Positions 23,388 to 31,727 of a stretch of DNA of 36,650 bases are shown here, piece by piece. Below the pieces are notes generated by a model. That model did not search any database. It saw nothing but the letters and a program-made list of their open reading frames with translations, and was not told where the DNA came from. Origin of the DNA: Listeria valentina (GTDB lineage Bacteria; Bacillota; Bacilli; Lactobacillales; Listeriaceae); the NCBI RefSeq assembly GCF_011800755.1, contig NZ_JAATJW010000024.1, forward strand, positions 1 to 36,650. Direction: 5' to 3'. Made by a program: the position numbers and the translations under genes. The first letter of the stretch is position 1, and each line of letters opens with the position of its first letter.

Positions 23388-24143
23388 ATGTTAAATGCGG
23401 AACGGAAGGAACGAATTCTTGGCACTTTAGAGCAGTTTGGCGTTGTGAAACTAACGGATTTGGTGGAAAGATTGAATTGTTCAGAGTCGACGATTCGGCG
23501 GGATTTGATTGAACTTGAAGAGGATGGCTTACTGGAACGCGTTCATGGCGGGGCTAAACTTGTGAAACAACACAATTTGGAACCAAGTATGAATGAAAAA
23601 TCCTTCAAAAACATTCAAAGTAAACGTGAAATTGCTGCATACGCGGCTGAGCAAGTGGAAATGAATGATTTTATTTATTTGGATGCTGGCTCAACGACGA
23701 TCGAGATGATTCCTTTTTTGAAGGACAAGAAAGTAACCGTTGTCACGAATGGCTTGGTGCATATTGAAAAGCTCGTTCAGCTTCAAATTGATAGCTATTT
23801 GCTAGGCGGAAAAATGAAAGCTCATACAAAAGCAGTAATTGGTGCGGTTGCACTTGATAACATTCAAAATTATCACTTCGATAAAGTTTTCATGGGAACG
23901 AATGCCATCCACGAACGAAGCGGCTTTATGACGCCTGATCCAGAAGAAGCCTTTTTGAAGCGAGCTGCAGTTCAACTAGCAGAACAATCTTTTGTACTGG
24001 CGGATCATTCTAAGTTTAGTGAAGCCAATTTCGCAAAAATGTTTGAACTCGAACAAGCTGTGATTATAACAGACTTTTTACCGGAAAATCAGAACCGGAA
24101 AACCTTTATCCAAAAAACCAAGATAATCGAGGTAGAAAAATGA
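23388..24143 (+). CDS. fruR: DeoR family repressor of the fructose operon
   Basis: A 251-residue DeoR-type regulator. The N-terminal winged HTH (residues ~3-58) contains KLTDLVERLNCSESTIRRDL and ERVHGGAKL. The C-terminal DeoR sensor domain (~75-230) has the sugar-phosphate-binding motifs YLDAGSTTIEM and VVTNGLVHIEKL. In related operons the inducer is fructose-1-phosphate. The ATG at 23388 has TGGAGG 8 bases upstream; an in-frame extension to 23346 lacks a site. It overlaps fruK by ATGA, so the three fru genes are translationally coupled. Direct repeats upstream are the likely operator. Confidence 0.92.
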   Translation: MLNAERKERILGTLEQFGVVKLTDLVERLNCSESTIRRDLIELEEDGLLERVHGGAKLVKQHNLEPSMNEKSFKNIQSKREIAAYAAEQVEMNDFIYLDAGSTTIEMIPFLKDKKVTVVTNGLVHIEKLVQLQIDSYLLGGKMKAHTKAVIGAVALDNIQNYHFDKVFMGTNAIHERSGFMTPDPEEAFLKRAAVQLAEQSFVLADHSKFSEANFAKMFELEQAVIITDFLPENQNRKTFIQKTKIIEVEK

Positions 24144-25063
24144 TTTATACAGTAACCCTTAACCCTTCGATTGATTACATTGTCGAAGTAGATAACTTTT
24201 CAATTGGTGCATTAAATCGAATGAAGGAAGACCATAAGCTTCCTGGTGGGAAAGGCATTAATGTTTCACGTGTGCTTGGACAGCTTCGGATCGACTCAAA
24301 AGCGAGTGGCTTTCTCGGCGGTTTTACAGGTGGTTTTATTGCGGATTGGCTGAAAAAAGAAGGTGTGAAAACCAATTTTGCGCCGGTAGCTGACGATACG
24401 CGCATTAATATTAAGCTAAAATCCGGGGAAGAAACTGAAATTAATGGACTTGGTCCTGTTGTGACAGAAAGTGAACAAAAACACTTTTTTGAAACGCTTG
24501 CTGAGATTGGTGCGGGCGATATCGTGATTTTGTCGGGAAGTGTGCCACCTTCGCTTGGGAAAAACTTTTACGATAAAATTATTGAATTTTGTCAGGCAAA
24601 AAAAGCTGATTTCATGATTGATACGACCGGGGAAGAGCTTCTTGCTGCACTTCCGAAAAAACCGATTTTGATTAAACCAAATCATCATGAACTGGCTGAG
24701 TTGTTTCATGTGAAATTTGAGACAAAGGAAGATTTAATCCCTTATGGTAAGAAGTGCTTGGAATTGGGGGCAAAACATGTGATTGTCTCGATGGCGGGTG
24801 ACGGCGCGTTGCTTTTTTCAGATGATGCTGTTTATTTTGCGAAACCGATTAAAGGAAAAGTGAAAAATTCAGTTGGAGCTGGGGATTCAATGATTGCTGG
24901 CTTTGTTGGAAAATTCCACCAGACTGGTGATGCTGTTGAAGCTTTCCGCCTTGGTGTTGCAACGGGGACGGCGACGGCTTTTTCAACTGATCTCGCAGAA
25001 GCAAAACGAATTGAAGAGATCTTACCGCAAGTGGAAATCGTAAAATTGGAGGATTCGAAATGA
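24140..25063 (+). CDS. fruK: 1-phosphofructokinase
   Basis: A 307-residue PfkB-family kinase that phosphorylates fructose-1-phosphate to fructose-1,6-bisphosphate. The start VTLNPSIDYIVEVDNFSIG is typical of FruK/LacC. PGGKGINVSRVL is the substrate-binding signature, and the PfkB C-terminal motif VGAGDSMIAGFVG contains the catalytic aspartate. The length is normal. It overlaps fruR by ATGA at its start and fruA by ATGA at its end. It acts directly on the product of the FruA permease. Confidence 0.95.
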   Translation: MIYTVTLNPSIDYIVEVDNFSIGALNRMKEDHKLPGGKGINVSRVLGQLRIDSKASGFLGGFTGGFIADWLKKEGVKTNFAPVADDTRINIKLKSGEETEINGLGPVVTESEQKHFFETLAEIGAGDIVILSGSVPPSLGKNFYDKIIEFCQAKKADFMIDTTGEELLAALPKKPILIKPNHHELAELFHVKFETKEDLIPYGKKCLELGAKHVIVSMAGDGALLFSDDAVYFAKPIKGKVKNSVGAGDSMIAGFVGKFHQTGDAVEAFRLGVATGTATAFSTDLAEAKRIEEILPQVEIVKLEDSK

Positions 25064-26955
25064 AAATTACGGACTTACTCAGTAAAGATGTTATGATCAT
25101 GTCTTTAAAAGCGACAACAAAAGAAGGCGCAATTGATGAAATGATTGCCTCGCTTGAAGCGCATGGCAAGATAAATGATCCGGTTTTATTTAAAGAACAA
25201 ATTATGAAACGTGAAGCGCAGAGCTCAACTGGGATAGGCGACGGGATTGCGATGCCGCATGCGAAAACAAAAGCGGTGAATACGCCGACTGTTGTATTTG
25301 CTAAAAGCGATGCGGGTCTTGACTATGAATCGCTTGACGGGGCACCTGCTCACTTGTTTTTCATGATTGCTGCAACGGATGGAGCAAATGAAACACACCT
25401 TGAAACACTCGCTGCTTTATCTCGCCTACTTGTACATCCGGATTTTGTGACTAGCTTGAAAAATGCACAAACACCCGATGAAGTGATTCAACTTTTTGAT
25501 GCAGAACAAGCGAAATCGGAACAAGCCGAACAAGCGGAAGCTGAGTCAGAAAAGCCAGCAGAAGCAAAAGCGACAGGTGAGCCTTTCGTTGTTGCGGTTA
25601 CAGCTTGTCCAACTGGGATTGCGCACACGTACATGGCAGAGGATGCTTTGAAAGCGAAAGCCAAGGAAATGGGCGTGCAAATTAAAGTTGAGACAAACGG
25701 CTCGGAAGGTATTAAACATCGTTTGACAAATGAAGATATCGAACGCGCTTCTGGGGTAATTGTGGCGGCGGATAAGAAAGTTGAGATGGCTCGCTTTGAT
25801 GGGAAACATGTTTTAGAAACGCCCGTTAGTGATGGGATCCGTAAGCCGGAAGAATTGATCAATCGGGCATTGCAACAAGAAGCACCTGTTTACCATGCGG
25901 ATCCAAATGCGGAGCAAAGCGACGAAGAAAGCGAAAAAGTTTCTGTTGGAAGCAAAATTTATAAGGATTTGATGAACGGGATTTCGCACATGTTGCCATT
26001 TGTAGTTGGCGGCGGGATTCTTATGGCGATTTCGTTCTTGCTTGAGCAATTTTATCCAAAAAGTCCAGTTTTCAACATGCTTTCAACGATTTCTGGAGGA
26101 GAGACTGGGGCCTTCCTATTCTTGATCCCGATTCTTGCTGGTTTTATTGCAAGCAGTATTGCGGATCGTCCGGGACTTATGCCTGGTATGGTTGGCGGTT
26201 TGATGGCACTTAATTCAGGTGCAGGTTTCCTCGGCGGTCTTGCCGCCGGTTTTCTAGCCGGTTATGTAGTTGTTGGTTTGAAGCGTTTGTTCCGTTTCTT
26301 GCCTCGTTCGCTTGACGGGCTGAAACCGATTCTGCTTTATCCTGTTTTTGGTCTTTTGATTTCTGGGGCTTTGATGTACTTTATCGTAAATCCAATTTTC
26401 AAAGTCATTAACACCTTCTTAACGACGCAGCTAGAAGGTCTTGGAACTGCTAATGCCGCTATTCTTGGGCTTGTGCTTGGTGGAATGATGGCGATCGATA
26501 TGGGTGGTCCGTTTAATAAAGCGGCTTATACGTTTGCGATCGGCGTATTTACTTCGACTGGTGATGGCGCGTTTATGGCAGCAGTTATGGCTGGTGGGAT
26601 GGTTCCACCGCTTGCGATTGCACTTGCGACAACGTTCTTCAAAAATAAATTTACTGAACAAGAAAGACAATCGGGGATTACAAACTATGTTCTCGGGCTA
26701 GCTTTTATCACAGAAGGCGCGATTCCATTTGCCGCAGCTGACCCGCTCCGTGTGATCACTTCTTCGGTCATTGGTTCAGCGATTGCCGGGGCCTTGACTC
26801 AAATTTGGGCCGTAAATGTGCCGGCGCCTCATGGCGGGATTTTTGTTTCATTCCTTGCAAATAAACCGCTGATGTTTTTAGCCGCTATTTTGATCGGTAT
26901 GATCATTTCAGGTCTCATTTACGGGCTTTGGAAAAAGCCACGCGAAAATGCGTAA
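25060..26955 (+). CDS. fruA: PTS fructose transporter subunit IIABC
   Basis: A 631-residue phosphotransferase permease that imports fructose as fructose-1-phosphate. The IIA domain (~1-148) has the phospho-His67 in AMPHAKT. A charged Ala/Glu linker (~150-172) follows. The IIB domain (~175-275) carries the phospho-Cys183 in TACPTGIAHT. The membrane IIC domain (~295-625, about nine helices) contains MAIDMGGPFNKAAYTFAIG and the motif AITEGAIPFAAADP in the related form FITEGAIPFAAADP. It is the last gene of fruR-fruK-fruA, with a perfect palindromic terminator 16 bases beyond. HPr and EI are encoded elsewhere. Confidence 0.96.
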   Translation: MKITDLLSKDVMIMSLKATTKEGAIDEMIASLEAHGKINDPVLFKEQIMKREAQSSTGIGDGIAMPHAKTKAVNTPTVVFAKSDAGLDYESLDGAPAHLFFMIAATDGANETHLETLAALSRLLVHPDFVTSLKNAQTPDEVIQLFDAEQAKSEQAEQAEAESEKPAEAKATGEPFVVAVTACPTGIAHTYMAEDALKAKAKEMGVQIKVETNGSEGIKHRLTNEDIERASGVIVAADKKVEMARFDGKHVLETPVSDGIRKPEELINRALQQEAPVYHADPNAEQSDEESEKVSVGSKIYKDLMNGISHMLPFVVGGGILMAISFLLEQFYPKSPVFNMLSTISGGETGAFLFLIPILAGFIASSIADRPGLMPGMVGGLMALNSGAGFLGGLAAGFLAGYVVVGLKRLFRFLPRSLDGLKPILLYPVFGLLISGALMYFIVNPIFKVINTFLTTQLEGLGTANAAILGLVLGGMMAIDMGGPFNKAAYTFAIGVFTSTGDGAFMAAVMAGGMVPPLAIALATTFFKNKFTEQERQSGITNYVLGLAFITEGAIPFAAADPLRVITSSVIGSAIAGALTQIWAVNVPAPHGGIFVSFLANKPLMFLAAILIGMIISGLIYGLWKKPRENA

Positions 26956-26968
26956 TATGATGTAGTGG

Positions 26969-27002
26969 AAAACCTATCCGGCGCGCCGGATAGGTTTTTT
27001 GT
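26969..27002. terminator. Terminator of the fru operon
   Basis: AACCTATCCGGCG (26971-26983) followed directly by its reverse complement, then a T-run. The stem is a perfect 13-bp GC-rich palindrome. Confidence 0.9.
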
Positions 27003-27194
27003 TGTTGACCCAATATTTTCGTGAAAAAGGTTATAGTTAATTAGAACTAATGTAACTAATGCGATTAAGTTATCTTGAAATGTTTATAAATCTTAATCTA
27101 TCAGGTTTTTTTGTTGAAAATAAATTATTAAAAAATTTGAACAAAGGATGAAATTGATGCTAATTTATGTCGTAATTGAACTATATCGATGAAA
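27003..27194. other. AT-rich intergenic region
   Basis: This stretch between the fru terminator and the small ORF is about 75% A+T. I see a repeated ACTAATG (27046-27052 and 27056-27062 approximately) and scattered -10-like hexamers (TATAGT, TATAAA), but no well-spaced promoter and no ORF with a ribosome site. Confidence 0.4.
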
Positions 27195-27205
27195 GGGTTT
27201 ACACC

Positions 27206-27313
27206 ATGGGGATATTAAGGAATAATAAAATTGGTTTAATCACAGCAGCAGGAAGCGGCATTTGTTTCATGCAACGTGGCAGATCAGATGAAGACGAAGC
27301 AAGAGTAGTCTAG
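27206..27313 (+). CDS. Putative 35-residue small protein
   Basis: ATG at 27206 preceded by GAAAGGG with an 8-base gap, ending at TAG 27311-27313, followed 60 bases later by a strong terminator. The product has a basic N-terminus (MGILRNNK), a short apolar stretch (IGLITAAGSGICFM) with one cysteine, then a highly charged tail (QRGRSDEDEARVV). It might be a small membrane-associated protein. I do not recognise it. The start region can be sequestered by base pairing with sequence just after the stop. It could equally be a chance ORF inside a structured RNA. Confidence 0.4.
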   Translation: MGILRNNKIGLITAAGSGICFMQRGRSDEDEARVV

Positions 27314-27371
27314 CTCGTAACAGGTGTAAACTTACCTGTTTAAGGCGGACAACTATCTGAATAAAACTTCC

Positions 27372-27405
27372 AAAAACTCAGGTGGAGGTCCACCTGAGTT
27401 TTTTT
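27372..27405 (+). terminator. Terminator after the small ORF
   Basis: AAAAACTCAGGTGG (27372-27385), a 4-base loop, then the perfect complement CCACCTGAGTTTTT running into a T-tract. A strong terminator that defines the 3' end of the 27.2-kb transcript. Confidence 0.9.
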
Positions 27406-27532
27406 GTGAGCAACAATCCAATATTCCCATTTTAAAAAATTCGTTTTTGAGTTTTCCTTTTGCCAATTTAACGGTATCTTTAAATTTAATGTGTCTTATT
27501 ATGTGAAAATTTTCCGGGGATAATGTTTTAGA

Positions 27533-27561
27533 TTGAATCTTGAGCGAAATTTACATACAAT
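27533..27561 (+). promoter_or_regulatory. cls promoter
   Basis: TTGAAT (27533-27538), a 17-base spacer and TACAAT (27556-27561), 32 bases before the cls ATG. It is a good SigA promoter (-10 five of six, -35 four of six). Confidence 0.65.
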
Positions 27562-27593
27562 AGGAGACGAAACTTGGGAAAAGAGGAAGGAAA

Positions 27594-29111
27594 ATGAAAA
27601 AAAGATTTCAGTTAGTGATTCTGATCGGGCTGATCCTGATTATTGGATTCGTTTTAAAACAATGGTCATCCATCATTCTTTATAGCGCAGGGCTTGTCGT
27701 TGAGCTTAGCGGGATGGTCATTGCAATTCGGCTACTTTTCTTTGACAGGCGTGTAACGTCATCAAAAATCGCTTGGATTGCGGCTATTTTTATTTTACCT
27801 GTATTTGGTGTGATTATTTATTGGTTCTTTGGCCGAAATCCACAAAATCGCGTTTTTCAACATCGTCAAATCGAAGAAATGAATCGAATTACAGATACGA
27901 TCCATGGCTTAGAGCCTTATACGAATGGTCAAAAAGTACCACATTTATCGAAACGAATCGAGCATCTTACGCAGATCCAACCTGTTAATGGAAATGCGCT
28001 GACGTTACTCACAAATGGCGATGAAACCTTTCCGGCTTTGCTTGAAGCGATGCGCAAAGCAAAAGATCATATCCATATCCAGTATTATATTTACCGGTCT
28101 GATGAAATCGGACATGAAATTCGGGATCTTTTAATTGAACGGGCACAAGCAGGCGTAGAAGTGAAATTTATGTATGATGCTTGGGGATCTGCCACACTTT
28201 CCGACCACTTTTTAGCACCTATGCGAAAAGCTGGTATTAAAATTCATGCTTTTGATCCTCTTGGCTCAATCTGGATTGCGCGCACGGCTAATCTTAGAAA
28301 TCACCGTAAAATGGTCGTGATCGATGGACAAGTTGGCTTTACAGGTGGCTTGAATGTGGGAGAAGAATACCGAAGTAATACGAAAGAATTTGTAGTTTGG
28401 CGAGATACTCACATTAAAATTGAAGGACCCGCCGTTATGGAACTTCAGGAATCGTTTTTAGTGGACTGGGTCTACATGGAAAATAAGGCAGATGCCGCTA
28501 AACCTTTTGTGGATGCAGCAGGGCTTGCAAGGTATTTTTCACCTGAACCAAAAGGCGATAACTGGGCACAGGTCGTTTATGGCGGACCTTATGACAAAGA
28601 AAAATGGGTTCGTGATGCAATGCTTGATTTGATGGATTCAGCGAAGGAATCCGTTTGGATCACTTCCCCTTATTTTGTACCCGATGAAGAAGCGCTAGCC
28701 GTTATTCGACGTGTTTCGATGAGTGGAATTGATGTGAGAATCATTTTACCTGGAAAAGGTGACCGCGGGATTTCCTTTTATGGCAGTAATGGCAACATTG
28801 AAACCATGATCGAAGCGGGAGCGAAAGTTTATGCATACCGGGATGATTCCTTTATCCATGCCAAACAGCTACTGGTTGATGGGGAGCGCGGGGCAGTTGG
28901 AACGGCGAACTTTGACGTGAGAAGCTTTCGTTTGAATCATGAACTGATGGTCTTTTTATATGACCGCGATGATGCCATTATTAAAATGCAGCAAGATTTT
29001 GAACAGGATTTTGCAGAAAGTCATTTGTATACGATGGCTGATATGGATAAAAAATCTACGTTTACAAAAATGAAGGAAAACTTATCTAGTTTACTTTCAC
29101 CAATTTTATGA
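27594..29111 (+). CDS. cls: Cardiolipin synthase
   Basis: A 505-residue phospholipase D-superfamily enzyme that joins two phosphatidylglycerol molecules to make cardiolipin in the cytoplasmic membrane. Two N-terminal membrane helices (residues 7-20 and 26-49) and a third hydrophobic stretch (60-79) precede two catalytic HKD motifs. The first is NHRKMVVID (His237, Lys239, Asp244) and the second FIHAKQLLVD (His422, Lys424, Asp429). The length (~500) is typical of bacterial Cls. The ATG at 27594 follows GAGGAAGG. It is monocistronic, with its own SigA promoter; the next gene has its own promoter. Confidence 0.94.
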   Translation: MKKRFQLVILIGLILIIGFVLKQWSSIILYSAGLVVELSGMVIAIRLLFFDRRVTSSKIAWIAAIFILPVFGVIIYWFFGRNPQNRVFQHRQIEEMNRITDTIHGLEPYTNGQKVPHLSKRIEHLTQIQPVNGNALTLLTNGDETFPALLEAMRKAKDHIHIQYYIYRSDEIGHEIRDLLIERAQAGVEVKFMYDAWGSATLSDHFLAPMRKAGIKIHAFDPLGSIWIARTANLRNHRKMVVIDGQVGFTGGLNVGEEYRSNTKEFVVWRDTHIKIEGPAVMELQESFLVDWVYMENKADAAKPFVDAAGLARYFSPEPKGDNWAQVVYGGPYDKEKWVRDAMLDLMDSAKESVWITSPYFVPDEEALAVIRRVSMSGIDVRIILPGKGDRGISFYGSNGNIETMIEAGAKVYAYRDDSFIHAKQLLVDGERGAVGTANFDVRSFRLNHELMVFLYDRDDAIIKMQQDFEQDFAESHLYTMADMDKKSTFTKMKENLSSLLSPIL

Positions 29112-29115
29112 GTCG

Positions 29116-29161
29116 TAGACGGAATTTCTGAAGCATGCTATAATTAACCTAACGTTAATTA
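29116..29161 (+). promoter_or_regulatory. Promoter with overlapping perfect operator palindrome before the GNAT gene
   Basis: TAGACG (29116-29121), 17-base spacer and TGC-TATAAT (-10 at 29139-29144, extended). Overlapping its last bases is a perfect 8-5-8 inverted repeat TAATTAAC-CTAAC-GTTAATTA (29141-29161). A dimeric repressor bound there would block initiation. No regulator gene is adjacent. Confidence 0.6.
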
Positions 29162-29181
29162 GTTTTGGGGGATTGTATAAA

Positions 29182-29745
29182 ATGATTCGAAAAGCAACAC
29201 CAGCAGATGCTGAACAAATTGCTCCATTATTGTTTACCATTTGGAAGGATATGGAGCTTCCGATTCTTGAGGCTGATTCAGAACAAGCGATTTTAGCTGC
29301 ACTTCAAGATGGAATCACGGTCGAAGGTTACCGCTATGGGTATAATCGAATGCACGTTTTTGAAGAAAATGGTGAAATTGCAGGCGTTGTAGCGGGGTAC
29401 CCTGGAGAAGCAGAACCGGTTATCGATGAGCCTTGGCAAGTGATCGCAAAACGGCATAAGCTGAACTATACGTTTCCTGTGTTCACGGAAAAAGAGACTT
29501 TTCCCGGTGAATGGTACCTGGACTCGATTGTGACGGATCCTCGTTTTCGTGGAAAGGGAATTGGAACACAATTACTTGAAGCGCTGCCGGAAATTGCGCG
29601 GGCTGAAGGTGAAAGACTGATCGGTCTTAGTTGCGATAAGGCAAATCCAAAAGCCAAAAAACTTTATCAGCGTCAAGGTTTTGCTGCCACTTCTGAAATA
29701 ATTTTAAGTGGGCATTTATACGATCATATGCAAAAAAGAATTTAA
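29182..29745 (+). CDS. GNAT family N-acetyltransferase
   Basis: A 187-residue acetyl-CoA-dependent acetyltransferase of unknown acceptor. The GNAT fold is evident: MIRKATPADAEQIAPLLF at the start and the acetyl-CoA pyrophosphate loop DPRFRGKGIGTQLLEALPE (R/Q-x2-G-x-G/A). The closing motif is GLSCDKANPKAKKLYQRQGF. It is cytoplasmic. The ATG at 29182 follows GGGGG; a TTG three codons earlier is less well placed. It has its own promoter with a perfect palindromic operator and a terminator at 29750-29786. Confidence 0.87.
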   Translation: MIRKATPADAEQIAPLLFTIWKDMELPILEADSEQAILAALQDGITVEGYRYGYNRMHVFEENGEIAGVVAGYPGEAEPVIDEPWQVIAKRHKLNYTFPVFTEKETFPGEWYLDSIVTDPRFRGKGIGTQLLEALPEIARAEGERLIGLSCDKANPKAKKLYQRQGFAATSEIILSGHLYDHMQKRI

Positions 29746-29749
29746 GAGC

Positions 29750-29786
29750 AGGAACCGCGGTTTAATCACCTCGGTTCCTTTTTTTA
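29750..29786 (+). terminator. Terminator of the GNAT gene
   Basis: AGGAACCG (29750-29757) pairs with CGGTTCCT (29772-29779), extended by GG/CC across single-base bulges, then seven T. Confidence 0.85.
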
Positions 29787-29942
29787 AAGCTTCCTTTTGA
29801 AAAAAACAGAAAATTCTCCTTTTTTATTTATCGTAAATATGCTAATATATAAAAAACACTGAAAATTAGGCTTATAAAATCTATTAAGATTTTTGTGAAC
29901 AGCCATTTCGCGTGTGACTAACCAAAAGAAAGGACGTTTTGT

Positions 29943-31601
29943 ATGAGAAAGAAGGGTATTTGGCTTATTTCGTGCATCATGATTATCAGCTTTGTTTTAG
30001 CCGCATGCGGAGGAGACAGTGAATCAGGCACAAAAAATGACTCAAGTAAAAAGGAAAAGAAAATCGTGAAATTGATGGAGTCCGCTGAGATTCCTTCAAT
30101 GGACTCTAAAAAGGGTACAGATGGTGTTAGTTTTACAGCCATTAACCAAGTTTTTGAAGGGCTTTATTATTTGGATCAAAAAGATCAAGTGACACCTGGT
30201 GTTGCGGCAGGGGAACCAGAAGTAAATGAAGATCAAACTATCTATACGATGAAGCTTCGCGATGATGCGAAGTGGAGCGATGGTAGCTCTGTTACGGCTA
30301 ATGATTTTGTTTATGCTTGGCAAACCATTGTGAATCCAGAAACCGCTGCAGAATATGCGAGCATTTTTGATGGTGTCGTGAAGAATGCAACGGATATTAT
30401 TGAAGGGAAGAAAAAGCCTGAAGAATTGGGTGTAAAGGCAAAGGATGACAAAACGCTTGAGGTCACTCTTGAGCAACCGACGCCTTATTTCCTTTCATTA
30501 CTAACTTTCCCAACGTTTTACCCACAAAAACAAGAATATGTGGAAAAACAAGGGAAAGACTATGCGAAAGACAGTGAACATATGATTTATAATGGTGCAT
30601 TTGTCATGAAAGACTGGACGAACACAAGTAAAAAGTGGACATTCGAGAAAAATGATAAATATTGGAACAAAAAGCAAACGAAGGTCGATCAAATTGATGT
30701 GCAGGTGGTAAAAGAACCTGGAACAGCGGTCAATCTTTATGATACTGGGAAACTAGATCGCGCAACGTTAACCGGGGACTATGCCAAGCAAAAGAAAAAT
30801 GACAAAGATTATAAAACTGAATTGGAAGCTTTCGTTTATTATTTGAAATTTAATCAAAAGTTAGATGGAAAAGATACGCTATTTGCTAATCCAAATGCGC
30901 GCCAAGCGTTTGCACTTACGCTAGATCGTGAACAACTCGTGGATACGGTTCTTGGAAATGGTTCGAAACCTGCTGAAGGTTATGTTCCTAAGAAGTTCAC
31001 ATTTAATCCAGAAACCAAAGAAGATTTCCGAAAAGAAAGTGGAAATTTGGTTAAAGTAGATGCTAAGCAAGCTAAAAAATATTGGGAAACAGCGAAAAAA
31101 GAGCTAGGAATCGATAAAATTACGGTTGAGCTTCTTGTGGATGACCAAGATTTTAACAAGAAATCTGGCGAGTTTATCCAAAATGCTTTGCAATCGAATT
31201 TGGATGGACTGACTGTGAAGATTAAAACGGTTCCGTATAAATCGCGTCTAAAACTCGATGAAGATACAGATTATACACTGGAACTGACACGCTGGGGACC
31301 AGACTATCAAGATCCGATCACATTCCTCGCTACACAAATTACAAATAATAACTATAACCGAGCAAATTATTCGAATGCAGAATATGACAAGCTTTTAAAT
31401 GAAGCTTCAACGTCACTTGCAACGAAGCCAGAAGAAAGATGGCAAACAATGATTGATGCAGAGAAGCTTTTGATTGATGATGCTGGAATTGCCCCACTTT
31501 ATCAAAACGGGACAGCGGCACTTCAAAAATCAAATCTAACTGGGGTAGTTCACCACTTGTTCGGTGCTCCTTACAGTTATAAATGGATAGAATTGAAATA
31601 A
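29943..31601 (+). CDS. Oligopeptide ABC transporter substrate-binding lipoprotein (OppA-like)
   Basis: A 552-residue extracellular solute-binding protein (SBP_bac_5 family) anchored to the membrane. The signal peptide ends in the lipobox VLAAC (lipidated Cys22), followed by a Gly/Ser/Asp linker. Family features include MKLRDDAKWSDGSSVTANDF, the OppA-type VYAWQTIVNPETAAEYAS, and ANPNARQAFALTLDREQLV. The C-terminal RWGPDYQDPITFL matches peptide-binding members. The ATG at 29943 follows AAAGGACG. It is an orphan: no permease or ATPase genes are adjacent, so it must feed an Opp/App system elsewhere or act as a peptide sensor. A small AT-rich hairpin (AAAATCT/AGATTTT near 29876-29893) lies in its leader. 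Confidence 0.92.
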   Translation: MRKKGIWLISCIMIISFVLAACGGDSESGTKNDSSKKEKKIVKLMESAEIPSMDSKKGTDGVSFTAINQVFEGLYYLDQKDQVTPGVAAGEPEVNEDQTIYTMKLRDDAKWSDGSSVTANDFVYAWQTIVNPETAAEYASIFDGVVKNATDIIEGKKKPEELGVKAKDDKTLEVTLEQPTPYFLSLLTFPTFYPQKQEYVEKQGKDYAKDSEHMIYNGAFVMKDWTNTSKKWTFEKNDKYWNKKQTKVDQIDVQVVKEPGTAVNLYDTGKLDRATLTGDYAKQKKNDKDYKTELEAFVYYLKFNQKLDGKDTLFANPNARQAFALTLDREQLVDTVLGNGSKPAEGYVPKKFTFNPETKEDFRKESGNLVKVDAKQAKKYWETAKKELGIDKITVELLVDDQDFNKKSGEFIQNALQSNLDGLTVKIKTVPYKSRLKLDEDTDYTLELTRWGPDYQDPITFLATQITNNNYNRANYSNAEYDKLLNEASTSLATKPEERWQTMIDAEKLLIDDAGIAPLYQNGTAALQKSNLTGVVHHLFGAPYSYKWIELK

Positions 31602-31605
31602 GAAA

Positions 31606-31641
31606 TAAACTTGCTGGTCCTACCTGACCAGCAAGTTTTTT
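31606..31641. terminator. Terminator of the oppA-like gene
   Basis: AACTTGCTGGTC (31608-31619) and GACCAGCAAGTT (31626-31637), perfect 12-bp stem, 6-base loop, then T-run. Confidence 0.92.
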
Positions 31642-31727
31642 GTTTAGCAGTGAAAAACTTTTAATGGCGCAGGCAAGCGTTTTATGATAGGATTTGTTGT
31701 GATAGAGATTGAGAGGAGTCTTGAAAA

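Larger units (their letters stand above)
27195..27405 (+). ncRNA. Candidate structured RNA or self-sequestering mRNA around a 35-codon ORF
   Basis: GGGTTTACACC (27195-27205), which ends at the base before the ATG of a small ORF and includes the end of its Shine-Dalgarno, can pair with GGTGTAAACTT (27323-27333) just after the ORF's stop. This is 11 bp with two G-U pairs valid only on the plus strand. The same downstream arm can instead form a local hairpin AACAGGT/ACCTGTT (27319-27325 with 27334-27340). The two structures exclude each other. A perfect terminator (27372-27405) ends the unit. It could be a small mRNA with switchable translation or an RNA with no coding role. Confidence 0.4.
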
